Source: Accumulibacter sp. (GTDB taxonomy: Bacteria > Pseudomonadota > Gammaproteobacteria > Burkholderiales > Rhodocyclaceae). From it: a stretch of DNA of 41,049 nt. Positions 9,764 to 19,171 of the stretch are shown in pieces (within the stretch, counting starts at the first letter, position 1; each line of letters begins with the position of its first letter). The notes below the pieces were generated by a model. That model saw nothing but the letters and a program-made list of their open reading frames with translations. It had not been told where the DNA came from and made no database searches. The stretch is from contig NZ_JAMTDQ010000004.1 of assembly GCF_023806635.1 (NCBI RefSeq), positions 1-41,049 of the forward strand, written 5' to 3'. The position numbers and the translations under genes are program-made.

Positions 9764-12700
9764 AGATCTCGGCGATCTGCATCCGGCGGCCGGTGTTCGC
9801 GACCGTGCTGTCGCTGGCGATCATGCTTGTCGGACTGGTTTCCTACACGCGCCTGCCGGTGCGCGAGTATCCGAAGATCGACGAGCCCGTGGTGACGGTC
9901 GACACCACCTACCGCGGCGCTTCGGCCGAGATCATGGAGTCGCAGGTCAGCAAGCCACTCGAGGATTCGCTCGCCGGCATCGAGGGGGTCGACGTCATCA
10001 CTTCGATCTCGCGCCAGGAGAACAGCCAGATCTCGGTGCGCTTCAAGCTCGAGCGCAACCCGGACTCGGCGGCGGCCGACGTCCGCGACCGCGTCTCGCG
10101 CGTGCGGAACAAGCTGCCGACGGCGATCGACGAGCCGGTGATCGCCAAGGTCGAGGCCGATGCCAACCCGATCATCTGGCTGGCGTTCTCGTCCGACAAG
10201 CACTCGGCACTGGAGGTCACCGATTTCGCCAACCGCGTCGTCAAGCCGCGCCTGCAGACGCTGCCGGGCGCAGCCGACGTGCGCGTCTTCGGCGAGCGCA
10301 AGTTCGCCATGCGCATCTGGCTCGATCGCGACCGCCTGGCGGCCTTCAACCTGACGCCGCAGGATGTCGAGGACGCGTTGCGGCGGCAGAACGTCGAGGT
10401 GCCGGCGGGGCGCATCGAGAGCGAGAGCCGCGAATTCTCGGTGGTCGCGCGCACCGACCTGTCGCAACCCGAGCAGTTCGCCGACATCATCGTCAAGCAG
10501 GCCGCCGATGCCCGCGGCAGCTACCCGGTGCGCATCGGCGATCTCGGCCGCGTCGAGATCGGTGCCGCTTCGGAACGCAGCAGCGTCCGCTTCAAGGGGC
10601 GGCCGGCGGTTGCCCTCGGTGTCATCAAGCAGGCCACTGCCAACCCGCTCGAGCTGTCGCGCGCGTTGCGCGCCGAGGTGCCGAGGCTCGTCGCCGACCT
10701 GCCGCCGGGAATGACGGCGAACGTCGCCTACGATTCTTCGGTGTTCATCGACCGTTCGATCGACGCCGTCTTCAAGACCATCGGCGAGGCGATGCTGCTC
10801 GTCCTGCTGATCATCTTCTTCTTCCTGCGCAACCTGCGGGCGACGCTGATTCCGCTGGTGACGATCCCGGTGTCGCTGATCGGCGCCTTCGCGCTGATGC
10901 TGGTGCTCGGCTTCAGCATCAACACGCTGACCCTGCTGGCGCTGGTGCTGGCGATCGGGCTGGTGGTCGACGATGCGATCGTCGTCCTGGAGAACATCTA
11001 TCGCCACATCGAGGCCGGCATGCCACGCCGTCAGGCCGCTCTGCAGGGGGCGAGCGAGATCGGCTTCGCGGTCGTCGCGATGACCATCACGCTGGCGGCG
11101 GTGTATGCGCCGGTGGCCTTCATGACCGGCCGTACCGGCAAGCTCTTCGTCGAGTTCGCACTGACCCTCGCCGGCGCGGTGCTGGTGTCGGGCTTCGTCG
11201 CCCTGACCCTGTCGCCGATGATGTGCTCGCTGCTGCTGCGCCACGAAACTGCGCACGGACGGGCCTACCTGTGGGTCGAGCGGCTGCTGGCGGCGCTGAC
11301 CGCCGGTTATCGCCGGGCGCTGACGGCGGCATTGCGGCGGCGCTGGCTGGTGATGCTCGTCTTCGCCCTGGTCGCCGGTTCCAACGTACTGCTCCTCGGC
11401 GCGTTGAAGTCGGAGCTGGCGCCGATCGAGGACCGCGGCGTCATCATCGGCGTCTTCCTCGGCCCCGAGGGTGCGACGCTCGATTACACCGACCGCTATG
11501 CGCGCCAGCTCGAGGCCATCTATGCGCGCACCGCCGACATCGAACGTTATTTCGTCGTTGCCGGCAATCCGACCGTCGGTCAGGGAATCTCCTTCGTCGG
11601 TCTGGTCGATTGGGCCGAGCGGCGGCGCAATTCGGCGGCCGTCGTCAAGGAGCTGTTTCCACAGTTCATGGGCGTTCCCGGCGTCATGGCCTTTCCCGTC
11701 CTGCCGCCGTCGCTCGGGCAGAGTCCGCGCGAGCGGCCGATCAACTTCGTCATCGTCACCTCGGCTTCCTATGCCGAACTCGAGCAGATGACGGCGAAGA
11801 TCCTCGACGAGGTGGCGAAGAACCCGGGCTTCACCAACGTCGATACCGACCTCAAGCTGAACAAGCCGGAGCTGTCGGTGATCGTCAACCGCGACAAGGC
11901 GATGGACACCGGTGTGCAGATCGAGACCGTCGGCCGCACGCTGGAAACCATGCTCGGCGGTCGCCAAGTGACGCGTTTCAAGCGCGACGGCGAACAGTAC
12001 GACGTCATCGTCCAGGTGGGTGACGCCGAGCGCACGACGCCGTCGGACATCCGCGACATCTTCGTCCGCGCGCGCGACGGCAGCATGATCCCGCTCGCCA
12101 ACCTGCTGCGCGTGGATGAGACCGTCAGTCCGCGCGAACTGAACCACTTCGGCCAGCGGCGCGCGGTGACGATCACTGCCAACCTGAATCCGGGCTACAC
12201 CATGGGCGAGGGCCTGAAGTTTCTCGAGCAGACGGCGGCGCGCGTGCTGCCGGCGGGCTACGCGGTGGACTACGCCGGCCAGTCGCGCGAGTTCAAGCTC
12301 TCGTCGTCGTCGCTGGCGCTGACCTTCGTCCTCGCGCTGGCCTTCATCTACCTCGTGCTGGCGGCGCAGTTCGAGAGCTTCCGCGATCCGCTGATCATCA
12401 TGCTCACCGTGCCGCTGTCGATGACCGGTGCGCTGCTCGCGCTGCTGCTCAGCGGTGGCACGCTCAACGTCTATAGCCAGATCGGGCTGGTGACGCTGGT
12501 CGGGCTGATCACCAAGCATGGCATCCTGATCGTCGAGTTCGCCAACCAGTTGCAGGAGCGCGGGCAGGAGATCCGGCAGGCGGTGATCGAGGCTTCCGAG
12601 TTGCGCCTGCGGCCGATCCTGATGACCACCGGCGCGATGGTGCTCGGGACGATCCCGCTGGCACTGGCGCGCGGTGCCGGCGCCGAGAGCCGGCAGCAGA

Positions 12701-12840
12701 TCGGCTGGGTCATCGTCGGTGGCCTGCTGCTCGGCACCTTGTTCACCCTCTTCGTCGTGCCGACGGTGTATACGCTGCTGGCGCGGCGCAAGGAAAGGGG
12801 CGCCGATGTCGGCGACGGAGTGGCGGCAGGGGCGCAGTGA
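9760..12840 (+). CDS. RND-family multidrug efflux pump, HAE1 type
   Basis: Proton-driven inner-membrane pump of 1026 residues, the usual RND length. The first helix starts MKISAICIRRPVFATVLSLA. The first large periplasmic loop has EYPKIDEPVVTVDTTYRGAS and ISRQENSQISVRFK. Helix 4 carries the proton-relay pair Asp404-Asp405 in LAIGLVVDDAIVVLENIYRH. The second half ends with GLITKHGILIVEFANQLQERG and LRPILMTTGAMVLGTIPLAL, which are conserved in AcrB/MexB-type pumps. This makes drug or solvent export likelier than heavy-metal export; the substrate is unknown. No outer-membrane factor or local regulator is adjacent, so it probably uses a TolC-type channel encoded elsewhere. Confidence 0.95.
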   Translation: MKISAICIRRPVFATVLSLAIMLVGLVSYTRLPVREYPKIDEPVVTVDTTYRGASAEIMESQVSKPLEDSLAGIEGVDVITSISRQENSQISVRFKLERNPDSAAADVRDRVSRVRNKLPTAIDEPVIAKVEADANPIIWLAFSSDKHSALEVTDFANRVVKPRLQTLPGAADVRVFGERKFAMRIWLDRDRLAAFNLTPQDVEDALRRQNVEVPAGRIESESREFSVVARTDLSQPEQFADIIVKQAADARGSYPVRIGDLGRVEIGAASERSSVRFKGRPAVALGVIKQATANPLELSRALRAEVPRLVADLPPGMTANVAYDSSVFIDRSIDAVFKTIGEAMLLVLLIIFFFLRNLRATLIPLVTIPVSLIGAFALMLVLGFSINTLTLLALVLAIGLVVDDAIVVLENIYRHIEAGMPRRQAALQGASEIGFAVVAMTITLAAVYAPVAFMTGRTGKLFVEFALTLAGAVLVSGFVALTLSPMMCSLLLRHETAHGRAYLWVERLLAALTAGYRRALTAALRRRWLVMLVFALVAGSNVLLLGALKSELAPIEDRGVIIGVFLGPEGATLDYTDRYARQLEAIYARTADIERYFVVAGNPTVGQGISFVGLVDWAERRRNSAAVVKELFPQFMGVPGVMAFPVLPPSLGQSPRERPINFVIVTSASYAELEQMTAKILDEVAKNPGFTNVDTDLKLNKPELSVIVNRDKAMDTGVQIETVGRTLETMLGGRQVTRFKRDGEQYDVIVQVGDAERTTPSDIRDIFVRARDGSMIPLANLLRVDETVSPRELNHFGQRRAVTITANLNPGYTMGEGLKFLEQTAARVLPAGYAVDYAGQSREFKLSSSSLALTFVLALAFIYLVLAAQFESFRDPLIIMLTVPLSMTGALLALLLSGGTLNVYSQIGLVTLVGLITKHGILIVEFANQLQERGQEIRQAVIEASELRLRPILMTTGAMVLGTIPLALARGAGAESRQQIGWVIVGGLLLGTLFTLFVVPTVYTLLARRKERGADVGDGVAAGAQ

Positions 12841-13005
12841 GCGCTTGCCGGCAGCGGCTGCTGTCGTGGCAGTGCAGCTTCGAGTCGCCTGTGCGAGGCT
12901 GGCATGGCGTCGGTCCCGGCCTTCCGGAATCAACCCCGGCCAGCTGGAGTCGCGCCTTTGGCAAACGGGGCGGTGGCGAAGAATGGGAGTGCTGCGAGGT
13001 CTTCG

Positions 13006-14517
13006 ATGAAATGCATGAGCGGTCTCGACGGGCTGTTCCTGCACCTGGAAACGCCGGCGACGCCGATGCACGTCGCCGCGCTTTATGTCGTCGAGCCGCC
13101 GCCCGGGAAGGCGAGCGACTTTGCTGGCGAGATCGAACGTCGATTGCTGCCCAGGCTGGCACTGTCTTCCTTCTTTCGTGCCCGACTGGCGCCCTTGCCG
13201 CTGCATCTCGCCAATCCGCTGTGGGTCGATGGCGGGCTGCCGGATTTTGCGCGGCATCTGCAGCGGATCGTCCTGCCACGGCCGGGCGGCGTCGCTGAGC
13301 TGCACGCCTGCGTCGCGGCCCTGCACTCGACGGTGCTCGATCGCCACGGTCCGCTGTGGCAGCTGGCGATCATCGACGGGCTGGCGGCTGGCGAGGTGGC
13401 GATCTACCTCAAGGTGCATCATGCGGCCATCGATGGCATCTCCGGCCTCGGGCTGGCGGCGTCGATCTTCGACGACAGCCCGCACCCGCTGCCGGTGCCT
13501 GCCGACTGGCAGGCGCTGGTTGGCGAGGCGGAGTGTGCCGGCACCGGCGCGCGACTTGCCGGCGCCTTGCGCCATACGGCGGCGCAGTCGCTCAGCCTGC
13601 TGGCACAGGTACCTTCCGCCGTGCGACTGCTGGCTGGACTGGTCGGCAGGCGGGATCAGCCATCGGCAGGGGGGATGCGGCAGAATCTCGGCTTCGGCCC
13701 GCGCACCGCACTCAATGGTCCGATCACCGCCGAGCGCGGCTTCGCCGCCGTGTCACTGCCACTTGCCGGCGTCAGGGCCATCGCCGGGCGGCATGCGGCG
13801 ACGCTCAATGATGTCGTGCTGGCGCTGTGCAGCGCTGCCCTGCGCGATTACCTCGCCACGCACGGTGGCGTGCCGCGCAAGTCGCTATTGGCGACGATGC
13901 CGGTCTCGCTGCGCGACGCCGGCAACACAGAGACGACGATCCAGGCGACACTGACGCTGGTCCGCCTGGCGACCGATGTCGCCGATCCGCTGCGCCGACT
14001 GCAGGCGGTACGCGCCGCCGCCGGCGCCGCCAAGGCGCTGACGAAGCGTGCCCGGTCGATCATTCCGACCGATTTTCCCGCGCTCGGCGTACCCTGGGTC
14101 GTCGGCGGGCTGGCGTCGCTTTACGGGCGTTCGGGACTGGCGGCGCACATCCCGCCGCTGGCGAATCTGGCGATTTCCAACGTGCCGGGTCCGCGACAGC
14201 CGCTCTTCATTGCTGGAGGACGCATCCGCGCCTGCTGGCCGCTGAGCATCGTCACGCACGGTCTCGGACTCAACATCACGGTTTTCAGCTATTGTGACGC
14301 GCTCGATTTCGGCCTCACCGTGGCGCGCGCGGCGGTGCCCGAGGTGCAGTCGCTGGCGACGGCACTGCAGGCGGCCTATGTCGAGCTGGCGCGGTTGTCC
14401 GATGTGCTGCCGGCAGCCGGGCGCCGCACGGCGGGTGCTGCCCGGAAGCGCCCGGCAGCGGTGCCCGCCGCTGCCCGCGGCGGGTCTCGCCAAAGGTCTT
14501 CGACAGGAGGAGCTTGA
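13006..14517 (+). CDS. Wax ester synthase / acyl-CoA:diacylglycerol acyltransferase (WS/DGAT family)
   Basis: Predicted acyl-CoA-dependent acyltransferase that esterifies long-chain alcohols or diacylglycerol, making neutral storage lipid at the membrane. The protein has 503 residues. The N-terminus MSGLDGLFLHLETPATPMHV matches the family's opening block. The catalytic HHxxxDG motif is HHAAIDG (His138, His139, Asp143). The later blocks NDVVLALCSAALRDYL, PVSLRD and NLAISNVPGPRQPL are also typical. The tail after about residue 470 is a disordered Arg/Ala-rich extension. ATGs at 13006 and 13015 are both possible; GAGG lies about 7 nt before the first. Two alpha/beta hydrolase genes follow at once, suggesting an ester synthesis and turnover unit. 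Whether it makes wax esters or triacylglycerol cannot be told from sequence. Confidence 0.9.
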   Translation: MKCMSGLDGLFLHLETPATPMHVAALYVVEPPPGKASDFAGEIERRLLPRLALSSFFRARLAPLPLHLANPLWVDGGLPDFARHLQRIVLPRPGGVAELHACVAALHSTVLDRHGPLWQLAIIDGLAAGEVAIYLKVHHAAIDGISGLGLAASIFDDSPHPLPVPADWQALVGEAECAGTGARLAGALRHTAAQSLSLLAQVPSAVRLLAGLVGRRDQPSAGGMRQNLGFGPRTALNGPITAERGFAAVSLPLAGVRAIAGRHAATLNDVVLALCSAALRDYLATHGGVPRKSLLATMPVSLRDAGNTETTIQATLTLVRLATDVADPLRRLQAVRAAAGAAKALTKRARSIIPTDFPALGVPWVVGGLASLYGRSGLAAHIPPLANLAISNVPGPRQPLFIAGGRIRACWPLSIVTHGLGLNITVFSYCDALDFGLTVARAAVPEVQSLATALQAAYVELARLSDVLPAAGRRTAGAARKRPAAVPAAARGGSRQRSSTGGA

Positions 14518-14521
14518 GGGC

Positions 14522-15313
14522 ATGTACGAACCGCATCAGTGGTATGAACTCGGTCTCCTGCGCTCGCCCGGATGGCTGCGGCTGGCGCTCGAGATGCGTG
14601 CCGGCTGGGAGTATGGCGCGAGCATCGCTGCGACGCCGTTGCTGAGCATGGCGCCCAGTGGTGACGGCCATCCCGTGCTGGTCTTCCCCGGCCTGATCAC
14701 CGGCGACCTGTCGACGCTGCCGTTGCGCAACTACCTGCGCAGCCGTGGCTACGCCGTCTACCCGTGGGGACTCGGAATCAACCGTGGGCCGCGTGATGGC
14801 GTCATCGATGCGTGTCTCGATCTGCTCGACCGTCTCGCGCGCGAGCACGGGCGTTCGGTCAGCCTCGTCGGCTGGAGTCTTGGCGGCATCTACGCGCGCG
14901 AACTGGCGAAGGCGCGACCGGATGTCGTGCGCCAGGTGATCACCATGGGCACTCCGTTCACCGGGCATCCGAAGGCGACGAATGCCTGGCGGATCTACGA
15001 GTGGGCGACCGGCCACAAGATCGGCGCGCCGGACATCCACGAACCGCTGCGGACGCCGCCGCCGGTGCCGACGACCTCGATCTTCAGTCGCAGCGACGGT
15101 GTCGTCGCCTGGCAGTGCAGCCTCGAGCGCGACAGTCCGCATACCGACAACATCGAGGTGCAGGCGAGTCATCTCGGCATGGGGATGAATCCGTTGACCC
15201 TGTACGCGATAGCCGATCGCCTGGCGCAGGCGGAGGATGCCTGGCAGCCGTTCGACCGCTCGGGATTCAGGAGCTACCTCTACCCCGATCCGCGACGGCG
15301 GGCCAAATACTGA
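14522..15313 (+). CDS. Alpha/beta-hydrolase (lipase/esterase-like)
   Basis: A 263-residue alpha/beta-hydrolase fold protein. An oxyanion-hole-type segment HPVLVFPGLITGDLST leads to the nucleophile elbow GWSLGG (Ser119). Later come MGTPFTGHP, the likely acid in SRSDGVVAW and the likely catalytic His in ASHLGMGMNP. No signal peptide, so it should act in the cytoplasm, perhaps on the lipid body. The start is 4 nt after the acyltransferase stop and has GGAGG about 13 nt upstream, so it is co-transcribed. The pattern resembles PGAP1/lipase-like esterases rather than PHB depolymerases. An ester hydrolase or acyl-chain-handling partner of the acyltransferase is the best guess from context. Confidence 0.85.
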   Translation: MYEPHQWYELGLLRSPGWLRLALEMRAGWEYGASIAATPLLSMAPSGDGHPVLVFPGLITGDLSTLPLRNYLRSRGYAVYPWGLGINRGPRDGVIDACLDLLDRLAREHGRSVSLVGWSLGGIYARELAKARPDVVRQVITMGTPFTGHPKATNAWRIYEWATGHKIGAPDIHEPLRTPPPVPTTSIFSRSDGVVAWQCSLERDSPHTDNIEVQASHLGMGMNPLTLYAIADRLAQAEDAWQPFDRSGFRSYLYPDPRRRAKY

Positions 15314-16290
15314 TGCCAGCCCTCGCGTTGCTGGCGGGTGAGGAGGGCAGCAGCCCCGCCGCTGACGACGCGCTGCCCGGCGAGTCCTTCGTCAAGGCCA
15401 ACGGCATCGAAATCTGCTATCAGAGTCTCGGCGACGAAGACGCTCCGGTGATCCTGCTGATCATGGGGCTGGGCATGCAGCTCGTCGCCTGGCCGGACGA
15501 ATTCTGCCGTCGCCTCGTCGCGCAGGGTTTTCGCGTCATCCGCTTCGACAACCGCGACACGGGCCGTTCGACACACATCCTGTGGCGGCAGCGACCGCGC
15601 CTCCTGCTGGCGATCGCTCGCGGTCTGCTGCGTCTGCGGGTACCGGCACCCTATCTGCTGGCCGACATGGCCGACGATGCCGCCGGATTGCTCGACGCCC
15701 TGCAGGTGCCGCGTGCGCACATCGTGGGTGTCTCGCTTGGTGGCATGGTCGGCCAGTGCCTGGCGGCCCGTCATCCGCAGCATGTGCTCAGCCTGTGTTC
15801 GATCATGTCGGCGACCGGCAACTGGCGGAGTTCGCTCGGCAAGCCGGCCGCCCTGCGCCAACTTCTGAGCCGGCCGGCGAAGCCCGACTGCCTGCGCAGT
15901 CGGGCCGACCGCCTGCTGCGCGTCTTCAGCGTCATCGGCAGCCCTGGCTTTCCGTCGGATGCGGTCGAACTGCGCCGGCACGTCGAGCGCGGACTTCGCC
16001 GTGCGTACCATCCACGCGGACAGGTGCAGCAGTTGCTGGCCGTCATCGCCGCCGGCGACCGGCGGCGCGAGCTGGCGGCGATCCGGGTGCCGACGCTGGT
16101 GGTGCACGGCGCCGACGATCCACTACTGCCTGTGTCGGCCGGCCGCGAGACGGCGCAGCTCATTCCCGGCGCCCGTCTGCAGATCATCGAGGGCATGGGC
16201 CACGACCTGGCGCCCGGCGTGCAGGCGCTGCTGCTCGCCGCGATCGTCGAACACTGTGGTTACGGTGACAGGATGGTTAACTCGTCTTGA
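15313..16290 (+). CDS. Alpha/beta-hydrolase fold protein
   Basis: A 325-residue hydrolase of the DhaA/proline-iminopeptidase-like fold. Key parts are LLIMGLGMQLVAWPD (oxyanion region), RVIRFDNRDTGRST, the nucleophile elbow GVSLGG (Ser141), HGADDPLLP (acid) and EGMGHDLAPG (His). The start ATG overlaps the previous stop (TGATG), which shows translational coupling. The substrate is unknown; the operon suggests esters of long-chain acyl groups. Its last codons (GYGDRMVNSS, from about 16258) are written by one end of an inverted-repeat element, so the native C-terminus may have been altered by that insertion. Confidence 0.87.
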   Translation: MPALALLAGEEGSSPAADDALPGESFVKANGIEICYQSLGDEDAPVILLIMGLGMQLVAWPDEFCRRLVAQGFRVIRFDNRDTGRSTHILWRQRPRLLLAIARGLLRLRVPAPYLLADMADDAAGLLDALQVPRAHIVGVSLGGMVGQCLAARHPQHVLSLCSIMSATGNWRSSLGKPAALRQLLSRPAKPDCLRSRADRLLRVFSVIGSPGFPSDAVELRRHVERGLRRAYHPRGQVQQLLAVIAAGDRRRELAAIRVPTLVVHGADDPLLPVSAGRETAQLIPGARLQIIEGMGHDLAPGVQALLLAAIVEHCGYGDRMVNSS

Positions 16291-16366
16291 TCGAAGAGGT
16301 TCGGCTGCGCCCTGAACCGGCGCCGGTCTGGCGACGCCGACGGCAATTAAGTATACTGTCACCGAT
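16260..16366. mobile_element. MITE-like inverted-repeat element, locus 1
   Basis: The left end reads TTACGGTGACAG (16260-16271) and continues degenerately to TTAAC. The right end is AATTAAGTATACTGTCACCG (16345-16364), whose complement is CGGTGACAGTATACTTAATT. The two ends face each other across about 70 GC-rich bases that include the palindrome ACCGGCGCCGGT at 16316-16327. The same terminal sequence recurs at 26989 and at 30423/30478. No transposase is encoded inside, so if mobile it would be moved in trans. It lies between the convergent hydrolase and pstB genes and supplies the end of the hydrolase reading frame. Similar GGTGACAGTATAC motifs sit near REP-associated tyrosine transposases in my recollection; unverified. 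Confidence 0.6.
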
Positions 16367-16377
16367 TTGCGATTTGT

Positions 16378-17175
16378 TCAGCCGAAGCGGCCGGTGATGT
16401 ATTCCTCGGTGAGCTTCGACGACGGGTTGGTGAAGATGCGTTTGGTGTCGTCGAACTCGATCAACTCGCCGATGTACATGAACGCGGTGTAGGCGGAGAC
16501 GCGTGCGGCCTGCTGCATGTTGTGGGTGACGATCAGGATGGTGACCTTTTCCTTCAGTTCGCTGACCAGTTCCTCGATCTTTGCCGTGGCGATCGGGTCG
16601 AGGGCGGAGGTGGGTTCGTCGAAGAGCAGGATCTCGGGGTCGGTCGCCAGCGCGCGGGCGATGCACAGGCGCTGCTGCTGGCCGCCGGAGAGGTTGAACG
16701 CGAGATCGTCGAGCCGGTCGCGGACCTCACCCCAGAGGGCGGCGGCACGCAGCGCTTCCTCGACCTTCTCGTCGATCAGCGAACGGTTGCGGACGCCGCG
16801 CACGCGCAGGCCGTAGGCGACGTTCTCGTAGATCGACTTCGGGAAGGGATTCGGTTTCTGGAAGACCATCGAGATGCGCATGCGCACCTCGATCGGGTCG
16901 ACATGCCGGTCGACGATGTTGACGCCGTCGGGATAGAGCAGGATCTCGCCTTCGTAGCGCATGTTCGGGTAGAGGTCGTGCATGCGGTTGAAGCAGCGGA
17001 GGAAGGTCGACTTGCCACAGCCGGAGGGGCCGATGAGCGCGGTGACCTGGTTTCTCTCGACCGGGAAGTCGATGTTCTTCAGCGCCTGGAAGTCGCCGTA
17101 ATGGAAGCTCAGGGCTTTTGCCTGCGCCTTCAGTTCGGCGCCGGCTTTCGCGGTGGGGAAGGTCTCGGTATTCAC
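16378..17175 (-). CDS. pstB: Phosphate ABC transporter ATP-binding protein
   Basis: Cytoplasmic ATPase of the high-affinity phosphate importer. The protein has 265 residues. It has Walker [10 protein letters not shown], the PstB-typical [21 protein letters not shown]-loop [20 protein letters not shown], signature [15 protein letters not shown], Walker [14 protein letters not shown] and switch His in VTHNMQQA. It is the last gene of pstSCAB here; the usual phoU does not follow, because the next features are the repeat element and a convergent gene. It begins 31 nt after the pstA stop. PhoB-dependent expression is inferred from the PHO box before pstS. Confidence 0.97.
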   Translation of the reverse strand: MNTETFPTAKAGAELKAQAKALSFHYGDFQALKNIDFPVERNQVTALIGPSGCGKSTFLRCFNRMHDLYPNMRYEGEILLYPDGVNIVDRHVDPIEVRMRISMVFQKPNPFPKSIYENVAYGLRVRGVRNRSLIDEKVEEALRAAALWGEVRDRLDDLAFNLSGGQQQRLCIARALATDPEILLFDEPTSALDPIATAKIEELVSELKEKVTILIVTHNMQQAARVSAYTAFMYIGELIEFDDTKRIFTNPSSKLTEEYITGRFG

Positions 17176-17206
17176 GATGAGGGTCCTGTCGTGGCGAGCC
17201 GCGGGC

Positions 17207-18157
17207 TCACCATTTGATCTTCTTGCGGAAGTGATAACGAATCCAGATGGCGAGGGCGTTCATCGACAGCGTCATCAGCAGCAGCACCAGGCCGGCAGCC
17301 GCGGCGTTGGCCTGGAAGGCTTCCTCGGGGCGCGAGATCCAGTTGAACATCTGGATCGGCATGACGGTGAAGGGTGCCAGCAACCACTCGAAGGAGATCA
17401 GCTGCTCGGCGTTGGAGAAGGGTGACGGCGGCAGGAAGGCGATGAAGGTCAGCGCGCCGATGGTGATGATCGGCGCCGTCTCGCCGATCGCCCGGGCAAG
17501 GCCGATGATCACCCCGGTCATGATGCCCGGCAGCGAGTAGGGAATGATGTGGTGCGAGACCACCTGCCACTTGCTCGAGCCGCAGGCGTAGGCGCCCTCG
17601 CGGATGTTCTGCGGGATGGTGCGGATCGCCTCGCGCGTCGCGACGATGACCACCGGCAGGATCAGCAGCGCCAGCGTCAGACCGGCGGCGGCGATGCTCT
17701 GGCCGAGGCCGAACTGGTAGACGAAGAGGCCGAGCGCGAGCAGCCCGTAGATGATCGACGGCACGCCGGCGAGGTTGGTGACGTTGATCTCGATGATGTC
17801 GGTCAGCAGGTTCTTGCGTGCGTATTCCTCGAGGTAGATGCCGGCCCCGATGCCGAGCGGCACGGCGACGACCGCTGTCACCAGCATCACCAGGATCGTC
17901 CCGACCCAGGCCGAGAGGATGCCGGCGCTGGCCGCCCGGCGCGAGGGAAAGCTGGTGAAGAATTCCCACGACAACTGCGGCGCGCCGTTGATCAGCATCT
18001 GGCCGAAGAGGGCAGCGAAGACCAGCGTCGCCAGGAGCAGGGCAAGGGTGCCGAGCAGGCCGAAGAGCCAGTCCAAGGTCTTGTGGCGGGCGATCAGGCG
18101 ACGGATCCCGGCGACGCCGGATGCGGAGGAGGAAGCGCCGAGCGATTTCGGGATCAT
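17207..18157 (-). CDS. pstA: Phosphate ABC transporter permease A
   Basis: Inner-membrane channel subunit, 316 residues, with about six hydrophobic segments starting at [20 protein letters not shown]. It carries [11 protein letters not shown] and [17 protein letters not shown], typical of PstA. The EAA-type loop that docks on PstB is [20 protein letters not shown], followed by [21 protein letters not shown] periplasmic loop includes [20 protein letters not shown]. The ATG at 18157 lies 2 nt after the pstC stop, so translation is coupled. Confidence 0.96.
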   Translation of the reverse strand: MIPKSLGASSSASGVAGIRRLIARHKTLDWLFGLLGTLALLLATLVFAALFGQMLINGAPQLSWEFFTSFPSRRAASAGILSAWVGTILVMLVTAVVAVPLGIGAGIYLEEYARKNLLTDIIEINVTNLAGVPSIIYGLLALGLFVYQFGLGQSIAAAGLTLALLILPVVIVATREAIRTIPQNIREGAYACGSSKWQVVSHHIIPYSLPGIMTGVIIGLARAIGETAPIITIGALTFIAFLPPSPFSNAEQLISFEWLLAPFTVMPIQMFNWISRPEEAFQANAAAAGLVLLLMTLSMNALAIWIRYHFRKKIKW

Positions 18158-18159
18158 GG

Positions 18160-19128
18160 TCAGTAGGCCTCGCGGAAACGCTTGCGCAGGAAGTGGCCGA
18201 CGATGTTGAAGACGAGGGTGATCAGCAGCAGGGTCAGGCCGGCGGCGAAGATCGTCTGGTAGCCGATGGAACCGTGCGGCAGGTCGCCGAGCGCGACCTG
18301 GACGATGTAGGCGGTGATCGTCGCCGCCGGCTCGCGCGGGTCGAAGCTGAAGTTCGGCTGCATGCCGGCGGCGATGGCGACGACCATGGTCTCGCCGACG
18401 GCGCGCGAGATGCCGAGGATGTACGACGATGCGAGGCCCGACAGGGCGGCAGGGGTGACGACGAAGACCGCCGTCTGCAGACGGGTCGCGCCCATCGCGT
18501 AGGACGCTTCGCGCATGTGCATCGGCACCGCCCGCATGGCGTCCTCGGACAGCGAGCTGACATAGGGGATGATCATGATGCCCATCACCAGTCCGGCCGA
18601 GAGCATGTTGAAGCCTGGCAACTCGGGGTAGATCTTCTGCAGCACCGGCGTGACGAAGAGCAGCGCGAAATAGCCGTAGACGATCGTCGGGATGCCGCCG
18701 AGCAGTTCAAGGAACGGCTTGGCCACCTCGCGCACGCGAAACGGCGCGAACTCGGAGAGGTAGATGGCGAGAATGGTGCCGAGCGGTACCGCGACCAGCA
18801 GCGCGACGATCGTCGTCGTCAACGTCCCCGAGAGCAGCGCCAGGATGCCGAAATGGGCGTCGTCGAAGAGCGGCGTCCACTGCGTGTCGGTGAGGAAGTC
18901 GAGCAGCGGGACGGTGCGGAAGAAGACCACCGACTCCCAGACAAGGATCGCGACGATGGCGGCGGTGGTGAATACCGAGACCAGCGCCGCCAGCAACAGC
19001 AGCGTCTCGATCGCCCGTTCGGCCAGCCGGCGGCGCAGCCGCGCCGCCGACCATCCCTGCGGCAGGGTGCCCGGTGTCGCCGCCAAGGTGGCTGGCGGAT
19101 GCTTCAGGGGAAGGATGCTGCTCATCAT
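18160..19128 (-). CDS. pstC: Phosphate ABC transporter permease C
   Basis: Partner permease of PstA, 322 residues, with the first membrane helix around residues 40-65 (ETLLLLAALVSVFTTAAIVA). Family blocks are TDTQWTPLFDDAHFGILALL, YLSEFAPFRVR, FLELLGGIPTIVYGYFALLF, the EAA loop MREASYAMGATRLQTAVFVV and GISRAVGETMVVAIAAGMQP. Consecutive ATGs at 19128 and 19125 follow GGAG; either may be used. It sits 43 nt downstream of pstS in the operon. Confidence 0.96.
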   Translation of the reverse strand: MMSSILPLKHPPATLAATPGTLPQGWSAARLRRRLAERAIETLLLLAALVSVFTTAAIVAILVWESVVFFRTVPLLDFLTDTQWTPLFDDAHFGILALLSGTLTTTIVALLVAVPLGTILAIYLSEFAPFRVREVAKPFLELLGGIPTIVYGYFALLFVTPVLQKIYPELPGFNMLSAGLVMGIMIIPYVSSLSEDAMRAVPMHMREASYAMGATRLQTAVFVVTPAALSGLASSYILGISRAVGETMVVAIAAGMQPNFSFDPREPAATITAYIVQVALGDLPHGSIGYQTIFAAGLTLLLITLVFNIVGHFLRKRFREAY

Positions 19129-19171
19129 GCGGGCTCCTGTTGGCCGTCGGTCGCCGGCGGACGGACGTGCC

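Noticed and set aside
9669-12023. A 784-codon plus-strand frame inside the efflux genes
   Set aside because: It is an out-of-frame reading of the adaptor and pump genes with no recognisable domain.
12841-13005. A gene in the gap between the efflux pump and the acyltransferase
   Set aside because: The frames crossing it have no start with a ribosome site and no protein-like features; the acyltransferase clearly begins at 13006 or 13015.
9514-13575. A 1353-codon minus-strand open frame opposite the efflux pump
   Set aside because: Its composition (runs of Arg, Asp, His, Gln) and lack of any motif mark it as the antisense of a GC-rich gene; the plus-strand RND pump explains the sequence fully.
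16316-16327. ACCGGCGCCGGT palindrome as a terminator
   Set aside because: It has no room for a loop of normal size and no T-run; it is more likely part of the element core.
16352-16364. CTGTCAC inside the repeat near pstB read as a PHO half-site
   Set aside because: It is a single half-site at the 3' end of the operon, and the same 13-mer occurs near unrelated genes as part of the repeat.
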